Notes under the pieces: generated by a model
The model's input: the letters and a program-made list of their open reading frames with translations, nothing else
Told to the model about the DNA's origin: nothing
The model's database searches: none
Shown: piece after piece, positions 1 through 7,324 of the stretch
Layout of the letters: every line of letters begins with the position of its first letter
How positions within the stretch are numbered: position 1 is the first letter of the stretch
Program-made: the position numbers and the translations under genes
Assembly: GCA_002704825.1 (NCBI GenBank)
Contig: PAIY01000126.1
Coordinates: 1 to 43,287 of the forward strand
Direction: 5' to 3'
From: Phycisphaeraceae bacterium
GTDB lineage: Bacteria; Planctomycetota; Phycisphaerae; Phycisphaerales; Phycisphaeraceae
Length of the DNA: 43,287 nt

Positions 1-188
1 CTCAGGCCCAAGCCCTTCCGGGGAAAAAAGCCGCCGGCGCTTGAGGTAAAGCCCTTGACAAACAACACAGCCGCTTCGTGGTTAACCCAAACCTACAGAC
101 CCCGTAGTCTTTTTTGCTATCCAGAGCCCCAACCCATACAATCTTTGCCCACCGAAAATCTCCGGTGAGACAGAAGGAAGCGAAAAAA

Positions 189-1163
189 ATGAGCGAAACC
201 AAAGCACCGTGGGTGACCTATCGCCCTGAATTACAGGTTCTGGACTGCACGATCCGTGACGGCGGTCTGATGAACAATCACAAGTTCGATCCCGAGTTGG
301 TCAAGGCTGTATATCAGACCTGTGTTGAAGCGGGGATTGATGCCATGGAAATCGGCTACAAGGGTGACAAAAAACTCTTTAGCACCGACGACTTCGGCCC
401 GTTCAAGTTCTCCGACGAAGAAGAAATCCGCAAGATCGTCGGCGACAATGACACGGACCTCAAACTCGCGGTCATGGCGGATGCTGAAAAGTGTGACTAC
501 AAGAAAGACATCCTGCCCAAGAGCGATTCGGTACTCGACATCATTCGTGTTGCAACCTACCTGCACCAGATTCCCATCGCGGTGGACATGATTCACGATG
601 CCCACGAAAAAGGCTACGAAGTCTACTGCAACATCATGGCTGTCTCCACCGCCTCAGAACCCGAACTGGATCAGGCGTTGGAAGTCATCGCACAGACGCC
701 GTGCAGCACGGTCGTCGTCGTCGACAGCTTTGGCGCGCTGTACCGCGAACAGATCGACTACCTCGTCAAGAAGTACCAGGGCTTTGCTACCGGCAAGGAA
801 ATCGGCATCCACGCTCACAACAACCAGCAGCTTGCCTTTGCCAACACCATCGAAGCCATCATCCTCGGTTGCAATCGCATCGACGCAACGATGATGGGCT
901 TAGGTCGCGGTGCAGGCAACTGCCCGATGGAACTGCTCATCGGATTCCTGCGTAATCCCAAGTTCCACGAACGCCCGATCTACAAACTCCTTCAAGATTA
1001 CTTTGTTGATCTGCGCAAGGAAATGGAATGGGGTCCGACGATCCCCTACGCCATCGGCGGACTGCTGAATCAACACCCGCGTGCAGCCATGGCCTGTCGT
1101 GCGGATGAAGAAAACAAAGACAAGTACGTTGAGTTCTACGACAAGTGCACCAGCGAAACTTGA
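189..1163 (+). CDS. HMGL-like (DRE-TIM) aldolase-domain protein
   Basis: A 324-residue TIM-barrel enzyme of the HMG-CoA lyase / 4-hydroxy-2-oxovalerate aldolase superfamily, expected to catalyse metal-dependent C-C bond cleavage or formation in the cytoplasm. Seen: the family signature LDCTIRDGG at residues 18-26 (Arg23 and Asp24 are the usual catalytic pair), a DSFG strand at about 179-182, the metal-binding HAH at 208-210 followed by NN, and MGLGRGAGNCPMELL near 236-250, which resembles the hydroxy-oxovalerate aldolase branch. The ATG at 189 is preferred over an upstream in-frame ATG at 114 because a GAAGGAAG ribosome-binding site lies just before it and homology starts soon after. No acylating aldehyde dehydrogenase, the usual partner of such aldolases, is nearby, so the substrate is unknown. 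The family call is firm and the substrate is not. Confidence 0.88.
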   Translation: MSETKAPWVTYRPELQVLDCTIRDGGLMNNHKFDPELVKAVYQTCVEAGIDAMEIGYKGDKKLFSTDDFGPFKFSDEEEIRKIVGDNDTDLKLAVMADAEKCDYKKDILPKSDSVLDIIRVATYLHQIPIAVDMIHDAHEKGYEVYCNIMAVSTASEPELDQALEVIAQTPCSTVVVVDSFGALYREQIDYLVKKYQGFATGKEIGIHAHNNQQLAFANTIEAIILGCNRIDATMMGLGRGAGNCPMELLIGFLRNPKFHERPIYKLLQDYFVDLRKEMEWGPTIPYAIGGLLNQHPRAAMACRADEENKDKYVEFYDKCTSET

Positions 1164-1191
1164 TCGGAGTTGAATCTCAAAACGAATATCA

Positions 1192-1227
1192 AACACGGTT
1201 GTGGCGACATGTCACAGCCGTGTTTTT
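1192..1227 (+). terminator. Rho-independent terminator after the aldolase
   Basis: An imperfect stem, AACACGGTTGTG against CACAGCCGTGTT (one G-U type position), with a 10-nt loop is followed by TTTTTCTG. It begins about 29 bp after the aldolase stop codon. Confidence 0.75.
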
Positions 1228-1286
1228 CTGTGGTTGTATGGTATTGAAATAATTCGAAGAGATTCTCTGCATTTCATCTACGAACT

Positions 1287-1371
1287 CGTCATTCCCGCGC
1301 AGGCGGGAATCCAGTGGCATTCTGTGCGCACTTGCAGGTTCCACTGGACTCCCGCCTGCGCGGGAGTGACG
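1287..1371 (+). repeat. Repeat family A, copy 1 (85-bp palindromic element)
   Basis: It starts CGTCATTCCCGCGCAGGCGG and ends with the near-complementary CGCCTGCGCGGGAGTGACG. Each end is a large hairpin-forming arm, with a variable centre of about 30 bp between them. Three more copies of exactly the same length (once insertions are removed) occur at 6783, 19830 and 31683. All copies are intergenic. Confidence 0.9.
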
Positions 1372-1393
1372 GAAAGTAGAAATTGACGATGGC

Positions 1394-1551
1394 TAGAGCG
1401 TTCGCAATCCATCTGTAGCGTCTTTGTCGCTAGCGAATGGATCATTACCAAGGAGATTGAAGCAGGCGATGCGAGCATCCCGATGCAAATCGACACAGGC
1501 AAGGAGCCATGCAGCAAGACAAAACGCGACAGATGGATTGGGAACGCTCTA
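1394..1551. mobile_element. Miniature inverted-repeat element (MITE) with TA target duplication
   Basis: Two arms, 1396-1424 and 1521-1549, form terminal inverted repeats matching at 26 of 29 positions; each begins GAGCGTTC outermost and contains CAATCCATCTGT. The dinucleotide TA borders both outer ends (1394-1395 and 1550-1551). The 154-bp core has no transposase. TA duplications are typical of IS630/Tc1-mariner transposition, so the element was probably mobilised in trans by such an enzyme (inference). No second copy was noticed in the window. Confidence 0.65.
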
Positions 1552-1637
1552 TTGATCGAAATGTGTGCATGGCCTCGGGAACGAAAGTCCCGCGGGCTTT
1601 ACTTGGACTGTTGATGGCGATGGGTGTATCGCGAAGA

Positions 1638-2549
1638 TTACCGGCGCATTTCCTGGTCGATGTCGATGCGTTTATCCAGTGGGATTTTAAATGCACGGTC
1701 AGCCAGATAATGCCAATCAAATCCGCGGGCAAAGGCTTTGTCTTTAGCGCGATCCACGCCGGGTTTGGCGTCGGTGACCTGTGAGAGTTTGGCGTTCATC
1801 ATGAAACCTTCCGAAGGCACATCAATGCGGACCGCAAGATGCAAATAGGCTTTGGCGTCACTACCAGCCAAGGGTAAACCATAAAGCTGATTCAATGTCG
1901 AAACCACAGCAGGCTGACCATCGGGCGCAAAAATAATCACCTGACGCACAGCATAGGAAACCGGGTCGATGAGAATCTTCACATTCGCATCAGCAGGTTC
2001 AATGGTGAAGTAACCCCGCTCCCAACCGACTTTGGCCTGCCCGTTAGGATTCAAAGGTAAAAGTCCCAGCAACATCGGGATATCCGCAGGGCGAACTTGC
2101 AAAGGCAAATTGCGAATGTTCACATGCGACAACGAACTGTGTGAACCGTAGAGCATGCTCTTTTCGCCGATGAGATCGAAGAACCAGAAATGCTCATCAT
2201 CACAGCCTGCCCAAAGCAGTGTGCCTAATCCAAACTTGCCCAGCGAGAGCGCGACATTTTGAGGCAGGTCGATCATGAGTGTCGATTGATCGCCGGACTC
2301 TTTCTTGGTTTTGCCTTCGTCATCACGATACGTCACGTCGATATTGGCCTTGGCCCAGACTCGTGTGAGACCTTGAATGTGACTGTTGTGACCTTCGACC
2401 AATTTCCCATAGCTGGGCATGATCAACGGCGGACGCTGATAGGCAGAAGGGACCGCGGTGTTACTGGTGTTCTTGGGGAAAAGCTCACAGCCGCCCAAGC
2501 CAAGACAGGCGCAGGCGAGCAGGAACAATCCGAGTTGTTGAATACGCAT
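1638..2549 (-). CDS. Predicted lipoprotein, LolA/DUF4292-like
   Basis: A 303-residue exported protein. The start at 2549 is chosen because GGGGAG lies about 8 nt upstream; an in-frame ATG at 2570 has no ribosome-binding site. It opens with Met-Arg, a hydrophobic stretch, and a lipobox LGGC with the lipidated Cys at residue 21, so it should be a membrane-anchored lipoprotein. The body is beta-rich and alternates short acidic turns with hydrophobic strands. It resembles the one-sided beta-barrel folds of LolA/LolB and DUF4292 proteins that handle lipids, but this is an impression of fold type and not a motif match. It follows the 192-residue gene upstream by 27 bp and is probably co-transcribed with it. 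Its role is unknown. Confidence 0.75.
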   Translation of the reverse strand: MRIQQLGLFLLACACLGLGGCELFPKNTSNTAVPSAYQRPPLIMPSYGKLVEGHNSHIQGLTRVWAKANIDVTYRDDEGKTKKESGDQSTLMIDLPQNVALSLGKFGLGTLLWAGCDDEHFWFFDLIGEKSMLYGSHSSLSHVNIRNLPLQVRPADIPMLLGLLPLNPNGQAKVGWERGYFTIEPADANVKILIDPVSYAVRQVIIFAPDGQPAVVSTLNQLYGLPLAGSDAKAYLHLAVRIDVPSEGFMMNAKLSQVTDAKPGVDRAKDKAFARGFDWHYLADRAFKIPLDKRIDIDQEMRR

Positions 2550-2576
2550 AAGGTCGACTCCCCGATTCATGAGGTG

Positions 2577-3155
2577 TTATTCGAGTTCGCCTTCGAGGAT
2601 CTGACCAAGCTGGTCGGAGACCTGTTGAATCTGGTCTTCATCCAGGTGCGGGTCGATGATCTGAAGCTTGTTTTTTTCGTCCCACTTGCCCATGTGTCCC
2701 TTGGCTACATCCATCTTGGGTGTCATCGTCCAGACTTCCGTGCCATCCTCCTGCTTGGCGGATTTGTCGTATCGCAGGAGTTTTTTACGCATGAGAATCA
2801 AAGCGATCACAAAACGAAAAGCTTGACGCTGCGGCTGGGTTTCGTCAGCCAGACGCAGCAGCAGGTTCATCAGCACACTGTCATCGACAAAGAGTTTTTT
2901 CTTCTTGGACGGTTCGGGAACGGTGGTCTTCCAGAAGCTGAACAGATTCTCCGGTCGTTTGCCTTCGTCCCAAGCCTGCATGGAGATATCAATGCGGATG
3001 AAGCCCGGATCATCTTTACCGGGTTTCTGACCTTCTTCCAAAGGTGCATCGACAAGGGTCGCGACATACTCTTCACCGGGTTCAAGCTTACGCTCGGTAA
3101 AAGCACACACGCCGGTGGTTCGTTGAATCTGGTATGGGTTGTTTAGTTGGGACAT
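2577..3155 (-). CDS. Conserved hypothetical protein
   Basis: A 192-residue soluble protein starting MSQLNNPYQIQR. An ATG 21 bp further upstream is in frame, but its codons fall in the flanking repeat, so 3155 is preferred. The N-terminal segment TGVCAFTERKLEPGEEY is the most conserved-looking part and recalls small planctomycete proteins in which a Cys-containing turn is followed by a beta-rich domain. The middle has a basic run (KKKK) and a helical stretch rich in Arg and Leu, and the C-terminus is acidic. No catalytic motif or signal peptide is visible. It lies immediately upstream of the lipoprotein gene on the same strand, and the pair is likely an operon. I do not recognise a function. 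Confidence 0.75.
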   Translation of the reverse strand: MSQLNNPYQIQRTTGVCAFTERKLEPGEEYVATLVDAPLEEGQKPGKDDPGFIRIDISMQAWDEGKRPENLFSFWKTTVPEPSKKKKLFVDDSVLMNLLLRLADETQPQRQAFRFVIALILMRKKLLRYDKSAKQEDGTEVWTMTPKMDVAKGHMGKWDEKNKLQIIDPHLDEDQIQQVSDQLGQILEGELE

Positions 3156-3168
3156 AATTTTTTGTTTT

Positions 3169-3247
3169 ACCGCCAAGACGCCAAGAGCGCCAAGTTCAGA
3201 GCGTCAAAAACTCTGATTGATCTTGGCGTCCTTGGCGTCTTGGCGGT
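3169..3247. repeat. Repeat family B, copy 1 (inverted CGCCAAG arms)
   Basis: Left arm ACCGCCAAGACGCCAAGAGC is mirrored by a right arm ending GTCTTGGCGGT, with a short centre of about 25 bp. Each arm is itself a quasi-tandem repeat of GCCAAG units. It sits 14 bp upstream of the 192-residue protein's start and close to the 3' end of folD, so it fills nearly the whole spacer. A second copy is at 12493-12568, and separated arms lie at 24181 and 24567. Confidence 0.88.
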
Positions 3248-3257
3248 TCAAATGGTT

Positions 3258-4121
3258 TTATTCAGTGACGCCAAGTTGCTGTGCTGCTGCCAGTGAAGTC
3301 TGTTGCATGAGGACGGCCAACGTCATCGGGCCGACACCGCCGGGGACGGGGGTGATGAGGCTGGCGACTTTGGCTGCCGAGTCGAAGTGGACATCGCCGA
3401 CATTGCCGGGGTTGTAACCGGCGTCCATGACAATCGCACCCTCCTTGAGCCAATCACCCTGGACAAACTCAGGCTTGCCAACGGCAGCAACCACGATGTC
3501 AGCCTGCTTGACCATCTGGGGGAGGTCCTTGGTGCGGCTATGACAAATCGTCACTGTGGCATTCTTGGCAAGCAGCAAACCGGCCATGGGCTTACCGAGA
3601 ATCGGCGAGCGACCGATGACCACCGCGTGCTTACCGGAAAGATCAATGTTGGCAGACTCCAGCAAAAGCATAATGCCTTGCGGGGTACAGCTTGGGAAGC
3701 AGCCCGGTTCATCAAACCACATGCGACTGAAGCTCCCATAGGTCACACCGTCAACATCCTTGGCAACTGGAATCGCTTCAAATGCAGCACGTTCGTCGAT
3801 CTGCTTGGGAACCGGATGCTGAAGCAAAATGCCATGCACGTCCGGGTCTGCGCCCAGTTCGGTGATCGTTGCCACCAACTGCTCGGTGGTGGTGCTGTCA
3901 TCGAGTTTGATATGTCGCGATGCGATGCCAGCCTGCTCACAGCGGTTGTGTTTCATACGGATATAGGTGTGCGACGCCGGATCTTCACCGACAAGGACGG
4001 TCGCCAGGCAGACGGTCTTGCCGGTCTTGGCTTTGATGTTGGCGACACGGGCTGCCGTGGTCTGCATGATGCTGTCTGCCACGGGTTTACCGAGAATCTT
4101 GTTATCGAGGGTATTGCTCAT
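3258..4121 (-). CDS. folD: Methylenetetrahydrofolate dehydrogenase/cyclohydrolase FolD
   Basis: Bifunctional enzyme that oxidises 5,10-methylene-THF and hydrolyses the product to 10-formyl-THF in cytoplasmic one-carbon metabolism. Seen: YIRMK with the catalytic Lys of the cyclohydrolase YxxxK motif, GILLQHPVP (usually VQLPLP, so His and Val substitute here), KDVDG, the dinucleotide-binding VIGRSPILGKPMA, and PGGVGPMT near the C-terminus. The length of about 287 residues is normal. Two ATGs are possible, 4130 and 4121. A perfect TATAAT overlaps the first, which would place the transcript start at about the second; I chose 4121, implying a leaderless message. GlyA at 30 kb works in the same folate pathway but is not linked. 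Confidence 0.95.
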   Translation of the reverse strand: MSNTLDNKILGKPVADSIMQTTAARVANIKAKTGKTVCLATVLVGEDPASHTYIRMKHNRCEQAGIASRHIKLDDSTTTEQLVATITELGADPDVHGILLQHPVPKQIDERAAFEAIPVAKDVDGVTYGSFSRMWFDEPGCFPSCTPQGIMLLLESANIDLSGKHAVVIGRSPILGKPMAGLLLAKNATVTICHSRTKDLPQMVKQADIVVAAVGKPEFVQGDWLKEGAIVMDAGYNPGNVGDVHFDSAAKVASLITPVPGGVGPMTLAVLMQQTSLAAAQQLGVTE

Positions 4122-4130
4122 AAGAGGCAT

Positions 4131-4487
4131 TATAACGGATGTCGGACGTTATGGCTTTCACCACAGAGGCACAGAGATACAGAGTTCAAGACAGAGAATT
4201 TTGTGGATTAAAGTACATACCGCTGAGGAATTGAGCATTTCAACAGATCAGGCCCGTCAGAACAATAAATCAAATTTGGTTCTAAACTCATTTCCAATTC
4301 TGTGCCTCTGTGACTCTGTGTTGAAAGCCATACGATTACCCACCTGCAACGAACAAACTGACGCAATCCATGCGCCGGTTTCCGATATTCGCTCGAATCC
4401 CCCCAATCCGCTTGCATCCCCCCTGCCATCGGATAAAGTTGTATCTTTCCGTAACCCTTTACACCCAACTTCCAACTGGAGTGCACG
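4131..4487. other. Divergent intergenic region folD / thuA-like gene
   Basis: This 357-bp spacer is half filled by repeat family C (4149-4334). The rest, 4335-4487, holds no recognisable element except a GGAG ribosome-binding site about 8 nt before the ATG at 4488. Confidence 0.6.
4149..4334. repeat. Repeat family C (inverted CACAGAGGCACAGAG arms)
   Basis: The left arm (4149-4186) reads TATGGCTTTCACCACAGAG then GCACAGAGATACAGAG. The right arm (4297-4334) is its near reverse complement, including TGTGCCTCTGTGACTCTGTG followed by TTGAAAGCCATA. The arms flank about 110 bp of AT-rich unique sequence. The design resembles families B and E: degenerate tandem 7-9-mers in inverted arms. Confidence 0.8.
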
Positions 4488-5270
4488 ATGTCCGATCCGA
4501 TCCGCGTAACCGTTTGGCATGAATACCGCCACGAACACACAAGCGAAGAAGTCAAAAAACTCTATCCCGATGGCATGCACATGGTGATGAAAGCTGCCAT
4601 CGAAGAACACCTTGGCAGCAATGTCGTCGTCCGCACTGCGACTCTCGATGAACCGGAACACGGCCTGACCGATGAAGTCCTTGCCAACACCGACGTGATG
4701 ACCTGGTGGGGCCACTGTGCACACAAGGAAGTCAAAGACGAAATCGTCGACAAGGTTCAGAAGCGCGTCCTCGAAGGCATGGGTCTGATCGTGCTGCACT
4801 CCGGTCACTACTCCAAGATTCTCAAGCGTCTGCTGGGTACCACCTGTTCACTGCGCTGGCGTGAAGCTGCTGAACGCGAAATTCTCTGGTGCGTCAACAG
4901 CGGTCACCCCATTGCGGACGGTCTGGAAGGTGAATGCTTCGAACTGGAACACACCGAGATGTACGGCGAATATTTCGACATCCCCGCGCCCGATGAACAG
5001 GTCTTCATCAGTTGGTTTGAAGGTGGCGAAGTCTTTCGCAGCGGTAACTGCTGGACGCGTGGCAAGGGTCGCATTTTCTACTTCCGTCCCGGTCACGAAA
5101 CCTTCCCGATTTACTATGACAAGAACGTCCGTCGCGTGCTTGCCAACGCTGTGAACTGGGCAGCCCCCCGCTCCAGCGCACCGGTTCGTCTGGATGCCCC
5201 GTGCATCAAGGAACCTTTGGCCAAGATTGCCGCCAAACACGAAGTCGACGAATCGCTGCATGAACACTGA
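4488..5270 (+). CDS. ThuA-domain protein (trehalose utilisation-like)
   Basis: A 260-residue cytoplasmic protein with the class I glutamine-amidotransferase-like fold of the ThuA family. Seen: the N-terminal strand [13 protein letters not shown], the [10 protein letters not shown] segment near residues 68-77, the [20 protein letters not shown] block at about 104-123, the [11 protein letters not shown] helix, and the C-terminal [10 protein letters not shown]. These blocks are characteristic of ThuA proteins. In rhizobia ThuA-ThuB convert trehalose to 3-keto compounds, but most ThuA homologues outside rhizobia have no proven substrate, and no ThuB-like dehydrogenase is adjacent here. The start is supported by TGGAGT about 8 nt before the ATG. 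A strong terminator follows. The family call is firm and its role is open. Confidence 0.9.
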   Translation: MSDPIRVTVWHEYRHEHTSEEVKKLYPDGMHMVMKAAIEEHLGSNVVVRTATLDEPEHGLTDEVLANTDVMTWWGHCAHKEVKDEIVDKVQKRVLEGMGLIVLHSGHYSKILKRLLGTTCSLRWREAAEREILWCVNSGHPIADGLEGECFELEHTEMYGEYFDIPAPDEQVFISWFEGGEVFRSGNCWTRGKGRIFYFRPGHETFPIYYDKNVRRVLANAVNWAAPRSSAPVRLDAPCIKEPLAKIAAKHEVDESLHEH

Positions 5271-5278
5271 GAAAAACC

Positions 5279-5430
5279 GGGGATTAGTGATTAGGGATTT
5301 GGGATTAGGCAAAGGCAAATAACCCAAATTTCCTGTACAATATCAAACTTGATCGCAGCGACGGGCTCACACTCGTCGCTGCTTTCTTTAACCCTAATCA
5401 CTAATCTCTAATCTCTAATCACTAATCCCT
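5279..5430. repeat. Repeat family E (inverted GATTAGTGATTAGGG arms)
   Basis: Left arm 5279-5309 (GGGATTAGTGATTAGGGATT) and right arm 5390-5430 (built from CTAATCACTAATCTCTAATC units) are inverted copies of a degenerate 7-mer, GATTAGn. The 80-bp centre contains a rho-independent terminator. The right arm ends only 6 bp before the apgM start codon. Confidence 0.82.
5355..5389 (+). terminator. Rho-independent terminator inside repeat E
   Basis: A perfect 9-bp stem GCAGCGACG / CGTCGCTGC has a 10-nt loop and is followed by TTTCTTT. It should end the ThuA-domain transcript and separate it from apgM. Confidence 0.85.
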
Positions 5431-5436
5431 TCGCCA

Positions 5437-6666
5437 ATGAAATACGTCATCATCATCCCAGACGGCGCTGCCGACCATCCGCTTGAAGAACTTCAAGGCA
5501 AGACGCCGTTTGAAGCTGCTCACATCCCCAACATGGACAAGCTGGCCATGACCGGTCGCCAGGGCACAGTTGCGACCACGCCTGAGGGGTTTCCCTGCGG
5601 TTCGGATGTCTGCAGCATGTCACTGCTGGGTTACTCGCCGGTGAAGTATCACAAGGGGCGTGCGCCGCTGGAAGCTGCTGCATTGGGGATCGACCTGGAC
5701 CCAGCCGACTGGATATTCCGCATCAACTTTGTCACCGTCGTTGAAAAACTCATGCAGGATCACTCCGCGGGCGCGATCAGTTCCAAGGAAGGTAAGCAAC
5801 TCCTGACTGATTTTGTGAAGCTCATTGAGGATGATGACATCAAGGTCTACCCCGGCGTGAGTTATCGCAATATCCTCGTGGACCAGTCGAACAGAGACGA
5901 TCGCAAGGGCCGTGACTGGTCCAAGCTCAAGACCCCCCCGCCGCATGACATTCCCGGCGAAGAGATGGACAAGTACCGCCCCAAAGGTCCCAATGCAGAA
6001 TTGCTCAACACACTGATTGATCAGAGTGCCAAGTTGTTTGAAGGTCACGAAGTCAACCTCACCCGCCGCGACTTGGGTGAAGCGCTGGCAACACACATCT
6101 GGCCCTGGGGGCAAGGCCAAAAGCCCATCGTCCCAAGCTTCGAATCACGCTTCGGACTCAAGGGCGCGATGATCACCGCAGTGGACTTACTCGCGGGCAT
6201 CGCTTCCTTCATCGGTTGGGATCGCCTGGATGTCCCAGACCAGACCAGTTACCACCATGATCAGGATTATGCTGCTGCCGGTGAGCATGGCATCAAAGCC
6301 ATTGACGATTACGATGTCGTCTGCGTCCATGTCGAGGCACCTGACGAAGCATCACACCAAGCTGATGCCGAATCCAAGGTCGGCGCGATCGAAGCCATCG
6401 ACAAACACATCGTCGGCCCGATCCACAAAGTGCTCGAAGACCGCAGCGATGAGTTCGGCGGCTATCGCATTCTCGTGTTGCCCGACCACTACACCTCAGT
6501 CGCCACACGCAAGCATGACCCAACACCCCCGCCGTTTGTCATGGCAGGTAAACACATCAATAACGTCGTCCCCAAGCCGTTCAACGAAACCAATGCACAG
6601 CACGGTGACCTGCAGATCAAGCACGGCCACGAGTTGATGGAGTTCTTCCTTAACAGCGGTAAATAA
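5437..6666 (+). CDS. apgM: Cofactor-independent phosphoglycerate mutase, archaeal type (ApgM)
   Basis: A 409-residue alkaline-phosphatase-superfamily enzyme interconverting 3- and 2-phosphoglycerate without 2,3-bisphosphoglycerate. Seen: the N-terminal metal-binding IIPDGAAD (Asp9), GSDVCSMSLLGYSP with the likely phosphoserine at residue 62, the RAPLEAAALGIDL block, HVEAPDEASHQAD near residues 298-310 and LPDHYTSVATRKHD near 349-362, which carry the second metal site. Length matches the ApgM family, which is shorter than GpmI. The ATG has no ribosome-binding site and lies 6 bp after repeat E, so the message may be leaderless. Some relatives act as phosphonopyruvate decarboxylase-like or homoserine-kinase-like enzymes, but the motifs here favour the mutase. 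Confidence 0.92.
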   Translation: MKYVIIIPDGAADHPLEELQGKTPFEAAHIPNMDKLAMTGRQGTVATTPEGFPCGSDVCSMSLLGYSPVKYHKGRAPLEAAALGIDLDPADWIFRINFVTVVEKLMQDHSAGAISSKEGKQLLTDFVKLIEDDDIKVYPGVSYRNILVDQSNRDDRKGRDWSKLKTPPPHDIPGEEMDKYRPKGPNAELLNTLIDQSAKLFEGHEVNLTRRDLGEALATHIWPWGQGQKPIVPSFESRFGLKGAMITAVDLLAGIASFIGWDRLDVPDQTSYHHDQDYAAAGEHGIKAIDDYDVVCVHVEAPDEASHQADAESKVGAIEAIDKHIVGPIHKVLEDRSDEFGGYRILVLPDHYTSVATRKHDPTPPPFVMAGKHINNVVPKPFNETNAQHGDLQIKHGHELMEFFLNSGK

Positions 6667-6702
6667 GATCACACCCCTAAACTGTGATCCTTCATTAATG
6701 CC

Positions 6703-6735
6703 GCGACTCGCCCGAGTCGCTGATTGTCTTACTTT
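6703..6735 (+). terminator. Hairpin terminator after apgM
   Basis: A GCGACTC / GAGTCGC stem with loop GCCC lies 37 bp after the apgM stop. The T-rich tract after it is interrupted (TGATTGTCTTACTTTTTC), so termination may be partial. Confidence 0.5.
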
Positions 6736-6782
6736 TTCATCTTTGCTGCCATCGGTTGTTTGTCATTGATAGCACCACACAT

Positions 6783-6867
6783 CGTCACTCCCGCGCAAGC
6801 GGAAGTCCAGTGAGAACTGCAAGCGTCAACAGAATGCCACTGGATTCCCGCCTGCGCGGGAATGACG
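6783..6867 (-). repeat. Repeat family A, copy 2
   Basis: An 85-bp copy in the opposite orientation to copies 1 and 3, judged by the centre. The left end CGTCACTCCCGCGCAAGCGG has diverged slightly from the consensus, and the right end GCCTGCGCGGGAATGACG is intact. Confidence 0.88.
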
Positions 6868-7009
6868 GACACAGATAAACGCATTGACTAACTTCTCAAA
6901 ACTAACAATAAGGCAATGACGAAATAGGATGACAGGAGAGTCATGACTTTTTTCGTGAATACCTGACTAACATTGAAACACTGATCAAATCCGCCTGTTT
7001 TTAAGGCAA

Positions 7010-7049
7010 TTGCTTAATATGCGCGCATACCGTGTTCAATATTAAGCAA
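7010..7049. promoter_or_regulatory. Perfect 11-bp inverted repeat, candidate operator or leader hairpin
   Basis: TTGCTTAATAT (7010-7020) and ATATTAAGCAA (7039-7049) are exact reverse complements separated by 18 bp. The arms are AT-rich, unlike the GC-rich repeats nearby. The position, about 275 bp before the glycosyltransferase start, suits a regulator site or a transcript-leader structure for the GT4/GH130 operon. No regulator gene is adjacent. Confidence 0.45.
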
Positions 7050-7324
7050 ACATTAAAATGACAATTAGACCTTTGTTTTACGGGTTTTTGATGAACATCC
7101 CTTACAATGTGAAGGGGCCGAGTGCCACTTTTGTCCTTGCTGGTACGGTCATTGCAATATCACCAGTAAGTACCAGACAATTTTTACAAGGAGGCTTGCT
7201 CACGCGGCTTGATGTCCGGGCACTTTAGCTTCGAACCGATGTGCGTTTTGATTCGTACGGTTCGGTGAAAGCGCCATTGTTGGCACATGAATGGACCATC
7301 AAGCAACAAGGAGCATTCAAAATT

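Larger units (their letters stand above)
1164..1637. other. Intergenic region between convergent genes
   Basis: This 474-bp gene-free spacer holds, in order, the aldolase terminator, one 85-bp palindromic repeat (family A, 1287-1371) and a TA-flanked miniature element (1394-1551). No credible coding sequence was seen. The last 85 bp show nothing beyond a short GC-rich hairpin that could help terminate the minus-strand lipoprotein gene. Confidence 0.7.
6667..7324. other. Long intergenic region and leader of the GT4/GH130 operon
   Basis: This 658-bp stretch contains a hairpin terminator at 6703-6720, repeat family A copy 2 (6783-6867), and a perfect 11-bp inverted repeat at 7010-7049. A strong Shine-Dalgarno-like AAGGAGG lies at 7188-7194 with no well-spaced start codon, and the true AAGGAG of the glycosyltransferase gene is at about 7308. 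No convincing gene was seen. Confidence 0.6.

Noticed and set aside
55-87. TTGACA (55-60) as a -35 box upstream of the aldolase
   Set aside because: No convincing -10 hexamer lies 16-18 bp downstream.
2259-3146. 295-codon open frame on the plus strand
   Set aside because: It spans the complements of two real minus-strand genes and their junction. No start signal or motif is present.
3303-4211. 302-codon open frame on the plus strand
   Set aside because: It is the complement of folD, which has complete family motifs. The plus-strand translation shows no recognisable domain.
7212-7268. 18-codon leader peptide (MSGHFSFEPMCVLIRTVR)
   Set aside because: The only strong ribosome-binding site is 17 nt away, too far. 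The peptide has no run of one amino acid to suggest attenuation.
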